Shown here piece after piece: positions 1 to 9,587 of a DNA stretch of 64,000 bases (its first letter is position 1; every line of letters starts with the position of its first letter). The notes under the pieces were generated by a model that was given only the letters and a program-made list of their open reading frames with translations, made no database searches and was not told the DNA's origin. Source of the DNA: Promethearchaeota archaeon Loki_b32. GTDB taxonomy: Archaea > Asgardarchaeota > Lokiarchaeia > Sigyniarchaeales > SOKP01. The DNA lies in contig NJBH01000012.1 in NCBI GenBank assembly GCA_005223125.1, positions 41,074 through 105,073 of the forward strand, in the 5' to 3' direction. The position numbers were made by a program, and so were the translations under genes.

Positions 1-281
1 ATTAGAAGCATAGGTCTTCTGCCAAATTTATCACTTAATCTTCCCCATATAGGGGCAGAAAAAAGTGTAAATACAGCATTTGTAGCAAGAAGCAATCCAA
101 TAACTAAAGGTGTAGTATTGTAAGTTTTTATCAGGGAGGGTAAATAAGGGATGATTATATAAAAACCTAAAATATCAATGAAAAGCCCAAACCATAAAGC
201 GCTTAATTCAGGGTATTTTTTTTTAGCTGATCTACCAGAATTTTCTTTACTCTTTAAAATGTCATTAGCTTTTTGTTTCAT
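1..281 (-). CDS. MFS transporter, N-terminal fragment (runs off the window)
   Basis: The first 93 residues of a major facilitator superfamily permease can be read leftward from an ATG at 281; the gene continues beyond base 1. A basic, hydrophilic N-terminus of about 25 residues is followed by a first membrane helix (residues about 29-50), a second helix, and then the loop 2-3 signature GRLSDKFGRRPM, the MFS hallmark G-x-L-a-D-r-x-G-R-R. No substrate can be inferred. The family assignment is firm; the specific role is unknown because only the N-terminal part is visible. Confidence 0.8.
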   Translation of the reverse strand, partial: MKQKANDILKSKENSGRSAKKKYPELSALWFGLFIDILGFYIIIPYLPSLIKTYNTTPLVIGLLLATNAVFTLFSAPIWGRLSDKFGRRPMLL

Positions 282-371
282 ATTGATGTTTAAAAAAGAA
301 TCTATATTAACTGTAAATCGGAAAATATCGAATCCTTTTTAAAATTATTATTAATAAAAAAAAATATTGAA

Positions 372-1220
372 CTAGATTTTTCTTCCTTTTAAAAAATCTA
401 TCATCATTTGGTTAATTTCTGGAGCTTTTTCTTGAGGAGAAGCATGCCCTACTCCTTCAAGTACAATAAATTTGCTATTTGAAATACCTTCATGAATTTT
501 CAGATTTACTAATTTTGGCATTTGTCGATCTTTTTCTGCACAGATAATTAGCGTTTCAGAATTTATTAAATGTAGCCTCTCTAAGACATTATGTGTACCG
601 AGTGCATGAGTTTGATTTCTAATATCTTGTGGAGTTGCTGGATTAGTTGTACTTTTTTTAATTAAATCTTCTGCTGAAAATAATCCGTGGAACTTCTTCT
701 TAGGGTCTTCCTTCATTAATTTTAAAAAATTACGTGAAAATCCCATTTTTGCGGCATCAAAGAAAGTTTTAACCGGATCTTTTAATCTTGCTTCATATCT
801 AGCAATTTGTCCATTTTTATAGAGTTCTAATCCAGATTTTTCTTCAGGCCAAGCAGCTGTAGTGTTTATTAAAATTAATTTATTAACCCTTTCAGGATAT
901 TTAATCGCAAAATGTTGAGCAATCATGCCACCCACAGACCATCCTATGATGTGCGCTTTCTCAATTTTTAAAAAGTCCATCAATCCTCTAGTATCATCAG
1001 CAAATAGTTCCATAGTGTATGGTGTATTAGGTCTATCAGATTTTCCTGATCCTCGATTATCGAATCTTACTACTCTGAAATATTGAGATAATGGTTCAAA
1101 TTGACAAATCCATTCCTCTTTAGTAACCCCAAATCCATGGATTAAGGCAACTGGATCGCCCTCTCCTTGAACTTCATAACAAATTTTTATTCCATTAACG
1201 TCGGCAAAGAATTCAGTCAT
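372..1220 (-). CDS. Alpha/beta hydrolase
   Basis: A 282-residue cytoplasmic alpha/beta-fold hydrolase. The oxyanion segment HGFG lies at about 29-31, the nucleophile elbow GWSVGG places Ser95, the acid is Asp231 (EKDRQMP) and the base is His259 (GVGHASP), so the triad is complete. The DNRGSGKSDRP stretch is typical of the epoxide hydrolase/haloperoxidase/esterase branch. It is clearly paralogous to the protein at 2077-2928 (same length, shared GKSDRPN and RGLMD segments, EDPK-K-HG cap region). Substrate unknown; esters, lactones or C-C bonds are all possible in this family. Confidence 0.85.
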   Translation of the reverse strand: MTEFFADVNGIKICYEVQGEGDPVALIHGFGVTKEEWICQFEPLSQYFRVVRFDNRGSGKSDRPNTPYTMELFADDTRGLMDFLKIEKAHIIGWSVGGMIAQHFAIKYPERVNKLILINTTAAWPEEKSGLELYKNGQIARYEARLKDPVKTFFDAAKMGFSRNFLKLMKEDPKKKFHGLFSAEDLIKKSTTNPATPQDIRNQTHALGTHNVLERLHLINSETLIICAEKDRQMPKLVNLKIHEGISNSKFIVLEGVGHASPQEKAPEINQMMIDFLKGRKI

Positions 1221-1326
1221 AACTATTAAAAATATGGAATGAAAATAAGTATTATCATAAATTAATTTTAAGAATTATAATGTCTTTAATTAAATACTTG
1301 AAATAAATAGAACATAGGGAAAGCTT

Positions 1327-2091
1327 ATGATAGAAAATAAAGTATTAATTCAAAGTACTACCAGAAGTGATCTTCATGGGATTCTATATATGCACAGTAT
1401 AGATGCAAAAAAAACCTCAATTCTAATAATGTGTCATGGTTTTCTGGGGGATAAATATGAATGGGGGCATTTTCCAGAATTAGCTAAAGCTTGTAATAAA
1501 GAGGGAATCGATGGACTTATTTTTGATTTTACGGGTTCTGGAGAAAATGAAAGAGTACCTATAACATTATCCAAACAAATTGAGGATTTAGAATCAGTAT
1601 ATAAATGGGGGCAAAATGAAGGCTATGGCAATATTGCTGTATTGGGATTATCATTGGGAGGTCTTACAGTACTAGGAGCTAATCTACCAGGGATTAAAAC
1701 ATATATTTTTTGGGCACCAGTTTTATTTCTTCATACTACTGATGATCAAGCCGACTGGTTCAAGGATTTAAACAAAGGTCCAGTAGAAATTCCATCAACT
1801 ATAGAGGGAAGACCTGTGATCATCGATATGAGTTATATGACAGATTTTGCAAAATTTCGAGTAAAAAATCATTTAAAGAAGTTGGATTACCCCGTATTAA
1901 TTATACAAGGAACTTCCGATGAAACAGTACCATATGAATTAACAAGAAAAGCTTTTAATTTCATACCAAATAAGGATAAAAACAAGCTTTTAGAAATTGA
2001 AAATGCGACTCACGACATCGAAGGGGAACATCTAAAAGAATTTATAAAGCATACAATCAATTGGTTGAAATTCTATTTAGGCGGAAATTGA
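1327..2091 (+). CDS. Alpha/beta hydrolase (esterase/peptidase-like)
   Basis: A 254-residue alpha/beta hydrolase of a different branch from its two neighbours. The motif CHGFLGDKYEW forms the oxyanion region (about 36-46), GLSLGG puts the nucleophile at Ser109, GTSDETVP gives Asp198 and ATHDIEGEH gives His229. The short lid and the DFTGSGEN segment resemble cinnamoyl-ester/acyl esterases of the DUF-type 'alpha/beta hydrolase YitV/EstA' group, but the substrate cannot be named. Its 3' end overlaps by 15 bp the 3' end of the convergent hydrolase at 2077-2928. Confidence 0.82.
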   Translation: MIENKVLIQSTTRSDLHGILYMHSIDAKKTSILIMCHGFLGDKYEWGHFPELAKACNKEGIDGLIFDFTGSGENERVPITLSKQIEDLESVYKWGQNEGYGNIAVLGLSLGGLTVLGANLPGIKTYIFWAPVLFLHTTDDQADWFKDLNKGPVEIPSTIEGRPVIIDMSYMTDFAKFRVKNHLKKLDYPVLIIQGTSDETVPYELTRKAFNFIPNKDKNKLLEIENATHDIEGEHLKEFIKHTINWLKFYLGGN

Positions 2092-2928
2092 TTTCTCTAA
2101 AAAATCTATAATTGCTTCATTAACATTGGGAGCATTTTCTAAAGGAAACCAGTGGCTTCCACTAAACATCTTCAATTTACTATTCTGTATTATCTCTTTC
2201 ATTTGATTGGCTATCGATTTTGGCGTAAATCTATCTTTTTCCCCACACATTATTAAGGTTTCATTTTTAATTTCCTTTAATCGATCCAAAGTATCATGTT
2301 GTCCCATAGCATTAGCCATATTTATAATATCTGTAGTTTTCATAGGATCAACTTTTCCCCTTTCTATAAGTTCTTCAGTAGATATGATTCCATGAAGTTT
2401 ATTTTTAGGATCTTCTCTCATTGAATTCAAGAATTTACGTGTAAGCCTAAGCTTCATTTTGCTATAGAATGTTTCTATAGGATTTTTTAACATTGCTTCA
2501 TATAATTCAATCTGATTCTTTTTCCAAAGCTCTAATCCACTGAGATCTCTAGACCAACTTGGTAAAGTTGCCATTAGAATTAATTTATCTACATAATCGG
2601 GGTATTTTAAACAGAAATTCATTGAAATCATTCCACCAAAAGAATGACCTACTAAATATGCTTTTTTAATATTTAAAACATCCATTAATCCTCTGAGGTC
2701 TTCTACATACATTTCCATAGTATAGAGGTGATTAGGGCGATCGGATTTTCCAACCCCTCTTAGGTCGAAATAGATAATTTGATATCTCTTTGCTAATTCT
2801 TGAATTTGACCAATCCAAAATTCTTTACTAGTGCCAAATCCATGAACTAAAAATACTGGTTTTCCTTTCCCATGCAATTTATAGCAGATTTTTAATCCAT
2901 TAACATTTGTAAATAAATTTTCACTCAT
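2077..2928 (-). CDS. Alpha/beta hydrolase, paralogue of the 372-1220 gene
   Basis: A 283-residue alpha/beta hydrolase with HGFG (about 29-32), FDLRGVGKSDRP and the nucleophile elbow GHSFGG (Ser96); the acid lies in CGEKDRFTP and the base in SGSHWFPLE. It aligns along its length with the hydrolase at 372-1220, pointing to a duplication with the unrelated 1327-2091 gene now between the copies. The gene converges on and overlaps that neighbour by 15 bp at the 3' ends. Substrate unknown. Confidence 0.85.
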   Translation of the reverse strand: MSENLFTNVNGLKICYKLHGKGKPVFLVHGFGTSKEFWIGQIQELAKRYQIIYFDLRGVGKSDRPNHLYTMEMYVEDLRGLMDVLNIKKAYLVGHSFGGMISMNFCLKYPDYVDKLILMATLPSWSRDLSGLELWKKNQIELYEAMLKNPIETFYSKMKLRLTRKFLNSMREDPKNKLHGIISTEELIERGKVDPMKTTDIINMANAMGQHDTLDRLKEIKNETLIMCGEKDRFTPKSIANQMKEIIQNSKLKMFSGSHWFPLENAPNVNEAIIDFLEKSISA

Positions 2929-3003
2929 ATTAGTAATTCAATACTTGAAGAATTTTAAAACTACATCTTAATTGAATTTGTGAAAAAAATTCATGAAAAA
3001 AAA

Positions 3004-4047
3004 TTAAATGATACAAATTGGAAATCCACAAAACTTACAATTTCCGTCAGAATCTAAATAAGACTCTTTAATACCTAAAATTTTTCTTTTTATGACTAAT
3101 TTAGAGCATTTGGGGCAATAGGTATTATCATAATCTGTAGTAGGTAAATTCCCAAGATATACATATTTCAATCCAACGTCCTTTGCGATATCATAAGCAT
3201 TATATAGAAGTTCTAAGGGTGTTGGGTCAGAAAGTCCGTAATTTTGTGATTTATAATGAGGAAAGAATCGACTTATATGATATGGTGTAAATTCACCTAA
3301 TTCATTAAAAATCCGTTTAGAGCGTTTCCTAATGATTTCATCCTCAGAATTAAATCCTTGGATTAATAATGTTGTAATCTCTACATGAACACCTAATATT
3401 TTTGCTAACTTCGCATTTCTCCATACTTTTTCTACATCAATGCCACAATATTTCTCAACCATATCAGAATCTCCTTTTATATCTATATTCATTGCATCGA
3501 GACCAGCATCTACTAAGTCTTTTAAAACTTCTTCTGTCATATAGCCATTTGTAACATATGTATTGTATAAGCCATTCTCTTTTGCTAGTTTAAAAACTTC
3601 TAATGAATATTCAAACAATAATGTAGGTTCATTAAAAGAAATTGAGGTTCCATCACACTTTCTGTTTAGAGCAATCTCAATAAGTTTCTTAGGAGAAAGA
3701 AATTCGTCAGAGGTCGCAAACTGGCTAGCTCTAAAAGCATTTGTTTTTGAAAGATGGTGATTTTGACACCAAAAACATGCAAAATTACAGCCATAAGTCC
3801 CTGCTGTTATTGCAGTACTTCCAGGATGAAAATGATATAGTGGTTTCTTCTCTATAGGGTTAAATGATAAAGCAGGTATCAATCCATAAACAACAGAATA
3901 TATTTCTCCCTCTTTATTAGTTCGTGATTGGCAAAATCCAGACTTTCTATTTGAAATTTTGCATTTCCTCTCACAAATGAGACATTGTGAGAAATTCTCA
4001 TCAATTTTTCGCTGATGTTTAGCTCTTATTGTGAAGTCTGAATTCAT
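3004..4047 (-). CDS. amrS: AmmeMemoRadiSam-type radical SAM enzyme (PFL-activase-like)
   Basis: A 347-residue radical SAM protein of the COG1180 group. The cluster-binding motif C87-x3-C91-x2-C94 (GCNFACFWCQN) is intact. The N-terminus carries a second Cys set (CLICERKCK...GFCQ), and the C-terminus a zinc-ribbon-like pair (CPKC...CKFCG), both typical of the AmmeMemoRadiSam system enzyme rather than of true pyruvate formate-lyase activases. SFNEPTLLFE and the SRFFPHYK segment also fit that family. The usual Memo and AMMECR1 partners are not in this window. The precise substrate of the system is unsettled. Confidence 0.82.
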   Translation of the reverse strand: MNSDFTIRAKHQRKIDENFSQCLICERKCKISNRKSGFCQSRTNKEGEIYSVVYGLIPALSFNPIEKKPLYHFHPGSTAITAGTYGCNFACFWCQNHHLSKTNAFRASQFATSDEFLSPKKLIEIALNRKCDGTSISFNEPTLLFEYSLEVFKLAKENGLYNTYVTNGYMTEEVLKDLVDAGLDAMNIDIKGDSDMVEKYCGIDVEKVWRNAKLAKILGVHVEITTLLIQGFNSEDEIIRKRSKRIFNELGEFTPYHISRFFPHYKSQNYGLSDPTPLELLYNAYDIAKDVGLKYVYLGNLPTTDYDNTYCPKCSKLVIKRKILGIKESYLDSDGNCKFCGFPICII

Positions 4048-4113
4048 ATGGACTCATTATTAATTTTGGCAATATCTTTTATGATTTTATTATTTTGAAT
4101 TATCTACTCTTTA

Positions 4114-5475
4114 TTAACGTGTTTTCATAAGAGGTATAATTAATCGAAAAAACCAAGAGTAAAACTTTCTAATAAATGAAATATTAAATAAAATCCTCAT
4201 AAATTTTAAGAGAATTTGTCTTTTAGGTTTGAAAGTACTGAAATTCTTATCATATTTTAGATCTTTAATAAAGAAATTTTTCTTAAAAATAGAAAGCAAT
4301 AGAGAATAAGATATGATTGCTATAATATCCCAAGCACGTTTTATGTGATCTTTTGGGTAATTAAGTTTTTCTCCCATTGATAGTCTTACAACTTCAATAA
4401 TATGGAAGATATCAATTTTACTTCCTAAAAGTTCCCGAGTAGCCCATAAAAAATAAATACATCCACTACAATACGAAATTAATGCTTGAGCACCGGTTTC
4501 TTCAGCTTCTCTAAACTTTTTCACTCCTTCTGAGATAATATCAAAAGGTAAAGCTATATTTTTAACCCAAGACGCTCCAGCGCCAAATCCACAGCATAAG
4601 GCGTCTTTTTTAATATGCCGCATTTCAATAATATTGCATCCACATTTGTTTAATATCTTTCTTGGTTTGTCCCAATATTTTCCGCCTAAAACTTTAGAAA
4701 AACAATTATCATGTATAGTTACATTCATATTAAGCTGATTAGGTAGATTTATTTCACCTGAATCGATATTTTCAATTAGCCAATCATGGAAATTTATAAG
4801 ATCGCGGTTATGTTCGACTCCCATTTCTTTGGGATGAACATTGTTGAACATATATTCAACAGTATCTAATAAAGCAACAATCCTTTTTACATTCCAACCA
4901 TCAAAATCTTTTTTTGTTTGATTAGCAATTTCTTTTACAACGTCTAAATAGCCTCCTTGATATAAATAAGCTCCTCCTTCCCAGTGATCAATCAAATCTA
5001 TGGGCTTAAAATATTCCAATAATTTACTTCCTCCTATAATAAATGGAAATAAATGAGTATAACTCCCAATCAACAAAACTGTATCTTCCTGTTTAGGGAC
5101 ATTATACATCCATTTATGGATCCATTTTTTTTCTGTATTGGAAAGAAATAAATTGAGGAGTTGCCAGAGATTTGGTTCTTCAGTAGGGCACACAAACCTA
5201 TAAAGAGGTGGTGCTCCTCTTTTTTTATATATTTTATTCCATCTTTCAAGAATTAATTGGTAGGGATTAGCTTGATTTGGACAATATAAATTACATGAAA
5301 AACATGTATTACATTTATTTAGCACGTACTTACTTTCTTTCCCTTTAATTAAATTTATGATTTCCTGTTTTGCTTTTTCTAAAGGTAAATGTAGAACAGG
5401 GCATAAATGAAAACATAATCCACATGAATCGCATAAATCTTCTTTAAAAAAACGATATTTAGTATTTTGAAACAA
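4114..5475 (-). CDS. HdrD/GlpC-like (Fe-S)-binding oxidoreductase
   Basis: A 453-residue Fe-S protein with two N-terminal [4Fe-4S] motifs (CDSCGLCFHLCP at about 17-28 and CNTCFSCNLYCP at about 55-66). A C-terminal CCG domain follows, with CCGFGAGASW and CSGCIYFLW, as in heterodisulfide reductase subunit D, GlpC and related electron carriers. Only one full CCG repeat is obvious, so it may need a partner. The last 90 residues add hydrophobic and very basic segments that could associate with the membrane. It stands alone, upstream of nothing on its own strand. Role: probably electron transfer or thiol/disulfide redox, specific partner unknown. Confidence 0.78.
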   Translation of the reverse strand: MFQNTKYRFFKEDLCDSCGLCFHLCPVLHLPLEKAKQEIINLIKGKESKYVLNKCNTCFSCNLYCPNQANPYQLILERWNKIYKKRGAPPLYRFVCPTEEPNLWQLLNLFLSNTEKKWIHKWMYNVPKQEDTVLLIGSYTHLFPFIIGGSKLLEYFKPIDLIDHWEGGAYLYQGGYLDVVKEIANQTKKDFDGWNVKRIVALLDTVEYMFNNVHPKEMGVEHNRDLINFHDWLIENIDSGEINLPNQLNMNVTIHDNCFSKVLGGKYWDKPRKILNKCGCNIIEMRHIKKDALCCGFGAGASWVKNIALPFDIISEGVKKFREAEETGAQALISYCSGCIYFLWATRELLGSKIDIFHIIEVVRLSMGEKLNYPKDHIKRAWDIIAIISYSLLLSIFKKNFFIKDLKYDKNFSTFKPKRQILLKFMRILFNISFIRKFYSWFFRLIIPLMKTR

Positions 5476-5666
5476 AATTGTTTACCCTAGAGTTTAGTCA
5501 ATCTTTATTCAGTTTTTAGTTTAATTTGTAAATTATACTACTATTTTGCTTTTTATATTCTTAAATATTATTATATTTTGAAAATTGATTGGTGATTAAA
5601 TTTAAATAATTTTATCACCTTCTTTTTAACAGTTTAAAATAATAACTTAAAAATTTGCGAAATTAA

Positions 5667-5993
5667 ATGCAAGACACAGTTGGAATAATAAAAATACTAA
5701 AAGAATTTAAAGTTAGACTTCAAAATTTATATGGAGATAAATTTTCGAGCCTAATATTATATGGTTCTTATGCAAGAGGAGAATTTATTGAAGATTCAGA
5801 TATAGATTTGGCAATAATTCTAAAAGGAGAGATATCTCCCTTCAAAGAAATCGATAGAATGAGTGAAATCACGTATGATCTCGTTTTAAAATATGATATT
5901 TTAATATCAATTCACCCCGTATCAGAGGAACGCTATTTATTGATGAAAACTCCATTTTTAATGAATATAAGAGAAGAAGGTATTCAAATATGA
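5667..5993 (+). CDS. Minimal nucleotidyltransferase (MNT), HEPN/MNT module 1
   Basis: A 108-residue minimal nucleotidyltransferase of the pol-beta superfamily. The diagnostic GS-x10-DxD signature is present: GSYARGEF starting at about 33, and DSDIDLAI with Asp45 and Asp47. Its stop overlaps the start of the HEPN gene at 5990 by 4 bp, so the two are translationally coupled. In known HEPN/MNT toxin-antitoxin pairs the MNT protein AMPylates and thereby silences the HEPN RNase; whether this pair does so is inferred from family and arrangement only. Confidence 0.85.
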   Translation: MQDTVGIIKILKEFKVRLQNLYGDKFSSLILYGSYARGEFIEDSDIDLAIILKGEISPFKEIDRMSEITYDLVLKYDILISIHPVSEERYLLMKTPFLMNIREEGIQI

Positions 5994-6382
5994 GTGAAAT
6001 TAATATTAAACCATTAATTGAAAAAGCAAAGAAATTTATGAAAAGTGCTAAACTATTGCTCGATGTTGATGATTTTGATAGTTCGGCTTCAAGGATTTAT
6101 TATGCAATGCATTACATGGTTGAAGCATTGTTATTAACTAAAAATCTGAGAATAAAAAGCCACAGAGGATTGATTTCTATCTTCGGAAGGGAGTTTATTA
6201 AAACCAAAATTTTGCCTAAAGAAGTAGGTAGACAACTTAAAGATGCATTTGATAAAAGGCAAATTGGCGATTATGAAATATCTGTGAAGATTAATAAAAA
6301 AGATATTGAAGAACTACTAAAAATTGGACAAAGATTCATTGAAAAACTAATGGATTATTTAGTAGAAAATAATTTCCTTTAA
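5990..6382 (+). CDS. HEPN domain protein, HEPN/MNT module 1
   Basis: A 130-residue all-helical HEPN protein of the UPF0332-like type: SRIYYAMHYMVEALL (helix with the paired tyrosines), KSHRGLISIFGREF and DKRQIGDYE are typical. It overlaps the upstream nucleotidyltransferase gene by 4 bp. HEPN proteins of such pairs are candidate RNase toxins, but the catalytic R-x4-6-H is not clearly placed here, so it may equally be a non-catalytic nucleotide-binding partner. Confidence 0.8.
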   Translation: MSEINIKPLIEKAKKFMKSAKLLLDVDDFDSSASRIYYAMHYMVEALLLTKNLRIKSHRGLISIFGREFIKTKILPKEVGRQLKDAFDKRQIGDYEISVKINKKDIEELLKIGQRFIEKLMDYLVENNFL

Positions 6383-6478
6383 ACATCATATCACCGCATT
6401 TTATTATTTCAGTATCTATAATCTAATTCTTTTAAGAGTGAAAAATATTGGGAATTTTCCTTTTAGTTATCTGGAAAA

Positions 6479-7294
6479 TTAAGGGGCAATAATTAGAATT
6501 ATAATATAAACAAGCATTAAATTACCCAAGATAATTCCAATGTCTTTTAAAGATGTCTTTCCATATAAATTAGTCCTAGGTTTTCTGTAGATATACATAA
6601 TTCCCAATGGAAAAAAAACTATCGGTATAAATATCCAATACGGCGTAATAATAAAGGAAAGTATTGCTATAAGTAATGAAACTATACACGCAATCCAAAT
6701 TACTAATTGAGATGTTTTAGGTTTTAATTTTGCTAGAGAATCTCCATCAATCATTTCATGAACCATTTGCCCTGTAAATGCTACTGCTATTATAGTTGCT
6801 AATATTAATGACTCATACAACTCCATATAGGGAAAGATATTCATGAAATTATCCCTCGCTTTTATTTTAACCATAAAATATGGTAGAATTATATGAGAGA
6901 CTCCTAAAATAATATGATTAATAATGACAAGCTTTTTGAACATACAATAGAAAACAACCATAAATACAATTATTGCTAGGTAGAATCCTAGAATCGGATT
7001 CACTAATATATCATTCATGAAACACATAGTTCCTAGCATAAAACTTGCGATGGCAAGAACGGCAATTTCCTTTCTGCCATATCCTTTCACTCTTTCCAGA
7101 GTTTCTTTTTCATTCGGATCTTTCATGTCAATGACATCATTGAGAGTGTTTCCCGTTATTGCATAAAAAGCAAAACCCGCTAATATCCAAATGTGAGATA
7201 CTATATCATATCCGTTCAAATATATACATAATAAGCAAGGGATTATTACAGAAAAAATATATTCAACCCGAAGAAGTTTAAATCCCTTACTCAT
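6479..7294 (-). CDS. UbiA-family prenyltransferase
   Basis: A 271-residue polytopic membrane protein with about eight hydrophobic helices. The first aspartate motif of UbiA prenyltransferases is clear: N52-D53-x2-D56-x2-D59 (NDVIDMKD). A degenerate second one follows at about residue 195 (HEMIDGDSLAKLKPKT). In archaea this family includes digeranylgeranylglyceryl phosphate synthase (lipid biosynthesis) and quinone- or heme-type prenyltransferases; the sequence alone does not decide between them. It lies between two HEPN/MNT modules transcribed in the opposite direction. Confidence 0.75.
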   Translation of the reverse strand: MSKGFKLLRVEYIFSVIIPCLLCIYLNGYDIVSHIWILAGFAFYAITGNTLNDVIDMKDPNEKETLERVKGYGRKEIAVLAIASFMLGTMCFMNDILVNPILGFYLAIIVFMVVFYCMFKKLVIINHIILGVSHIILPYFMVKIKARDNFMNIFPYMELYESLILATIIAVAFTGQMVHEMIDGDSLAKLKPKTSQLVIWIACIVSLLIAILSFIITPYWIFIPIVFFPLGIMYIYRKPRTNLYGKTSLKDIGIILGNLMLVYIIILIIAP

Positions 7295-7454
7295 GAAAAT
7301 ATTACCTTAAAATATTGTATTCAAAGATATTTTTAATTATCCTTAAAATGATTTAAAATTTTAGAGAGAAAACCATAATATTATTTTGATTTATTGAATC
7401 ATAAAGTAATGAAAGTTTATGGTTATTTTTTAAAGTTTAAATTCATATAATATC

Positions 7455-7862
7455 ATGCGAAAAATTATGTTTGATTATGACGAATACAATAGATGGATGA
7501 ATGAAGCAGAAAATACATTCAAGTCTGCAATTGTGGATAAGGAAAATGGATTTTATAATTGGTGTTGTTTTAAGTGCCATCAAGCTTCTGAATTCGCATT
7601 AAAAGGATTACTATATGGTTTAGGATTAACTCCTTTTGGCCATTCATTGACTAAAATGACCAATGATTTAAAAGACCAAAAAATAGATATTGCATTAATA
7701 TTAACTTCTTGTAAAAAACTTGATTTACATTACATTCCTTCACGATATCCCAATGCACATCCTACAGGGTCTCCATTTGAATATCATGATAAAAATATTG
7801 CTGAAGAAGCCATAACAAATGCTAAAAAAATAATGGATCTCGTTAAAGGTATTAAAAAATGA
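7455..7862 (+). CDS. HEPN domain protein, HEPN/MNT module 2
   Basis: A 135-residue HEPN protein of the COG1895 type: it opens with DYDEYNRWMNEAENTFKSA, then CCFKCHQASEFALKGLL, GHSLTKM and SRYPNAHPTGSPFEY, the last being the characteristic R-Y-P region with a nearby His. It belongs to a different HEPN branch from the 5990 protein. A later ATG at 7467 could also start it. It overlaps the following nucleotidyltransferase by 4 bp. Putative RNA-binding or RNase partner of an HEPN/MNT pair. Confidence 0.8.
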   Translation: MRKIMFDYDEYNRWMNEAENTFKSAIVDKENGFYNWCCFKCHQASEFALKGLLYGLGLTPFGHSLTKMTNDLKDQKIDIALILTSCKKLDLHYIPSRYPNAHPTGSPFEYHDKNIAEEAITNAKKIMDLVKGIKK

Positions 7863-8284
7863 AGAAAAACTTAAAATCCATTAATAAGGGTATTAAAAAA
7901 TTTTGTCAGAATATTATTAAAGTAATGCAACCGAACTGTATAATACTCTATGGATCCTTAGCTAGGGGGGATTTTAACGAGCGAAGTGATGTTGATGTAA
8001 TAGTAATATCATCAAAACTTCCTAAAAATTATTATAAAAGAGCAGAATTGCTTTTTAATATGGTTGAGACATTAGATCCTATCGAACCTCTTGGTTTTAC
8101 TCCTGATGAATTTATTAACATGATAAAAAATAGACATTGTACAAGTTTATTTGCGATGAAAGAAGGTAAAGCTTTGTATGGTAAGAAATATTTCTTATTT
8201 TTAAAGGGAATTCATGAAAAAATTATAAATCAATATAAAATAATCAAGGGACATTCATCTTGGATTCCTGAATCAATAAAATAA
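7859..8284 (+). CDS. Nucleotidyltransferase (MNT), HEPN/MNT module 2
   Basis: A 141-residue pol-beta-type nucleotidyltransferase with GSLARGDF (Gly32-Ser33) and the acidic pair RSDVDVIV (Asp44, Asp46). It is coupled to the upstream HEPN gene by a 4-bp overlap (ATGA). Compared with the 5667-6382 module the gene order is reversed (HEPN first here, MNT first there) and the sequences are only distantly related, so the two modules are independent acquisitions rather than a recent duplication. Confidence 0.83.
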   Translation: MKKNLKSINKGIKKFCQNIIKVMQPNCIILYGSLARGDFNERSDVDVIVISSKLPKNYYKRAELLFNMVETLDPIEPLGFTPDEFINMIKNRHCTSLFAMKEGKALYGKKYFLFLKGIHEKIINQYKIIKGHSSWIPESIK

Positions 8285-8416
8285 TAAATATTTGGTTTCC
8301 TGCAATACTGAATATAGAGACATTATCTTGTACTTTGGATAAATTGCACTTCTTTCTTTTTTTTTTCTCAACAATAAGATGTAAAATAACTACATTATGG
8401 TTTCTTTAGCAATTTT

Positions 8417-9523
8417 TCACTTTCTAATTACCCAAATACTATTACCACCCTCTTTTATAAATTCTGCTCTCGTAAAGGGTGTTGAGTCAATGAATTCTTT
8501 AAAACTTTTTTCATTATAAAAATTTGCAAAACGCGCTTCAAGAAATTTGTGTAATACATCGAAAAGCAATAATTTTTGTCTTGGTGCAAAAGTGTCTGGA
8601 ATCATACTCTCTCCAACGAGCAAAATTCCATCGTCTTTTAATAAAGAATATAGGCTATTAAAGATGCTTGATCGGTAATTTACATCATGATCCATCTCAT
8701 GAAGGACTTGATTTAGTGTTATCAAATCAAATTTTTTTATGCTAATTTTTGCATATTCATTAATCGGGATTTCATGAATTTCAATCCTATCATCCCAGTT
8801 ATTTTCCTTTACCATTTTTTTCGCAAAATCTATAGCAATAGGATCGATATCAATCCCAACAAATTGTACTTTTTCATATTTCTTTGCCCATACTTGAAGG
8901 TTGTATCCATATCCACAGCCTGCCTCTAGTACTGTACCTCCATTTTGTAGTTTTTCACAAAATTCTTTATAATTTGTTGAGAATAATCTCTCTATTAATG
9001 TACCAAATCTTGCACTCATCCGATTTATATCATGAATCACCTCATCAGTAAATTCAAAATTGGGTACAACTCCATCTTGTTTAAAAGCATCAAGAATTAA
9101 TTCTTGGTATGGTGCGAGATAATAAAAAGCCCCTAACGGATCCCCAATATAAGCCGGTTGATTACGATTGATTAATAACTCATATACATATGGTGCAGTT
9201 CTTAAACATCTTTCACAAGAATCATCGATTTCCAATAAACCACACTCAAGAGCAGTGTGTGCCCACGCATCTACATAATTTCGTTCTAGGTTTAATTTTT
9301 CAGAAACTTCATTAATTGTAAAAGTAACTGAAGATATCTTTTCAGTATTAGACTTACTTTTAGCTTTTTCTTGAAGATAATCTAAAATTCCTACTCTTCT
9401 TCCTAAACCAAATATAAGAACAGTTAGAAAGCCATAAAGGCTTTTTATCAGAAATTTTTTCATCTGATCTTTCATTGTAATTTCATCATTATTATTTTTT
9501 TTTTCTGAAATTGCTTTCACCAA
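8417..9523 (-). CDS. Class I SAM-dependent methyltransferase with N-terminal winged-helix region
   Basis: A 368-residue protein. Residues 1-185 are a helical dimerisation/winged-helix-like region, as in small-molecule O-methyltransferases. The Rossmann core starts at about 195 with VLEAGCGYGYNLQ (motif I), FVGIDIDPIAIDFAKK (motif II) and FDLITLNQVLHEM (motif IV). The start is TTG at 9523 or GTG at 9520. The acceptor substrate cannot be told. The 76-residue gene just upstream on the same strand (9588-9818) may be co-transcribed. Confidence 0.78.
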   Translation of the reverse strand: MVKAISEKKNNNDEITMKDQMKKFLIKSLYGFLTVLIFGLGRRVGILDYLQEKAKSKSNTEKISSVTFTINEVSEKLNLERNYVDAWAHTALECGLLEIDDSCERCLRTAPYVYELLINRNQPAYIGDPLGAFYYLAPYQELILDAFKQDGVVPNFEFTDEVIHDINRMSARFGTLIERLFSTNYKEFCEKLQNGGTVLEAGCGYGYNLQVWAKKYEKVQFVGIDIDPIAIDFAKKMVKENNWDDRIEIHEIPINEYAKISIKKFDLITLNQVLHEMDHDVNYRSSIFNSLYSLLKDDGILLVGESMIPDTFAPRQKLLLFDVLHKFLEARFANFYNEKSFKEFIDSTPFTRAEFIKEGGNSIWVIRK

Positions 9524-9587
9524 TATATTCTCTTTTTGGATAAAATAACAGATATGAATAATAAGAGATTTGAAAAAGTTATGGTAT

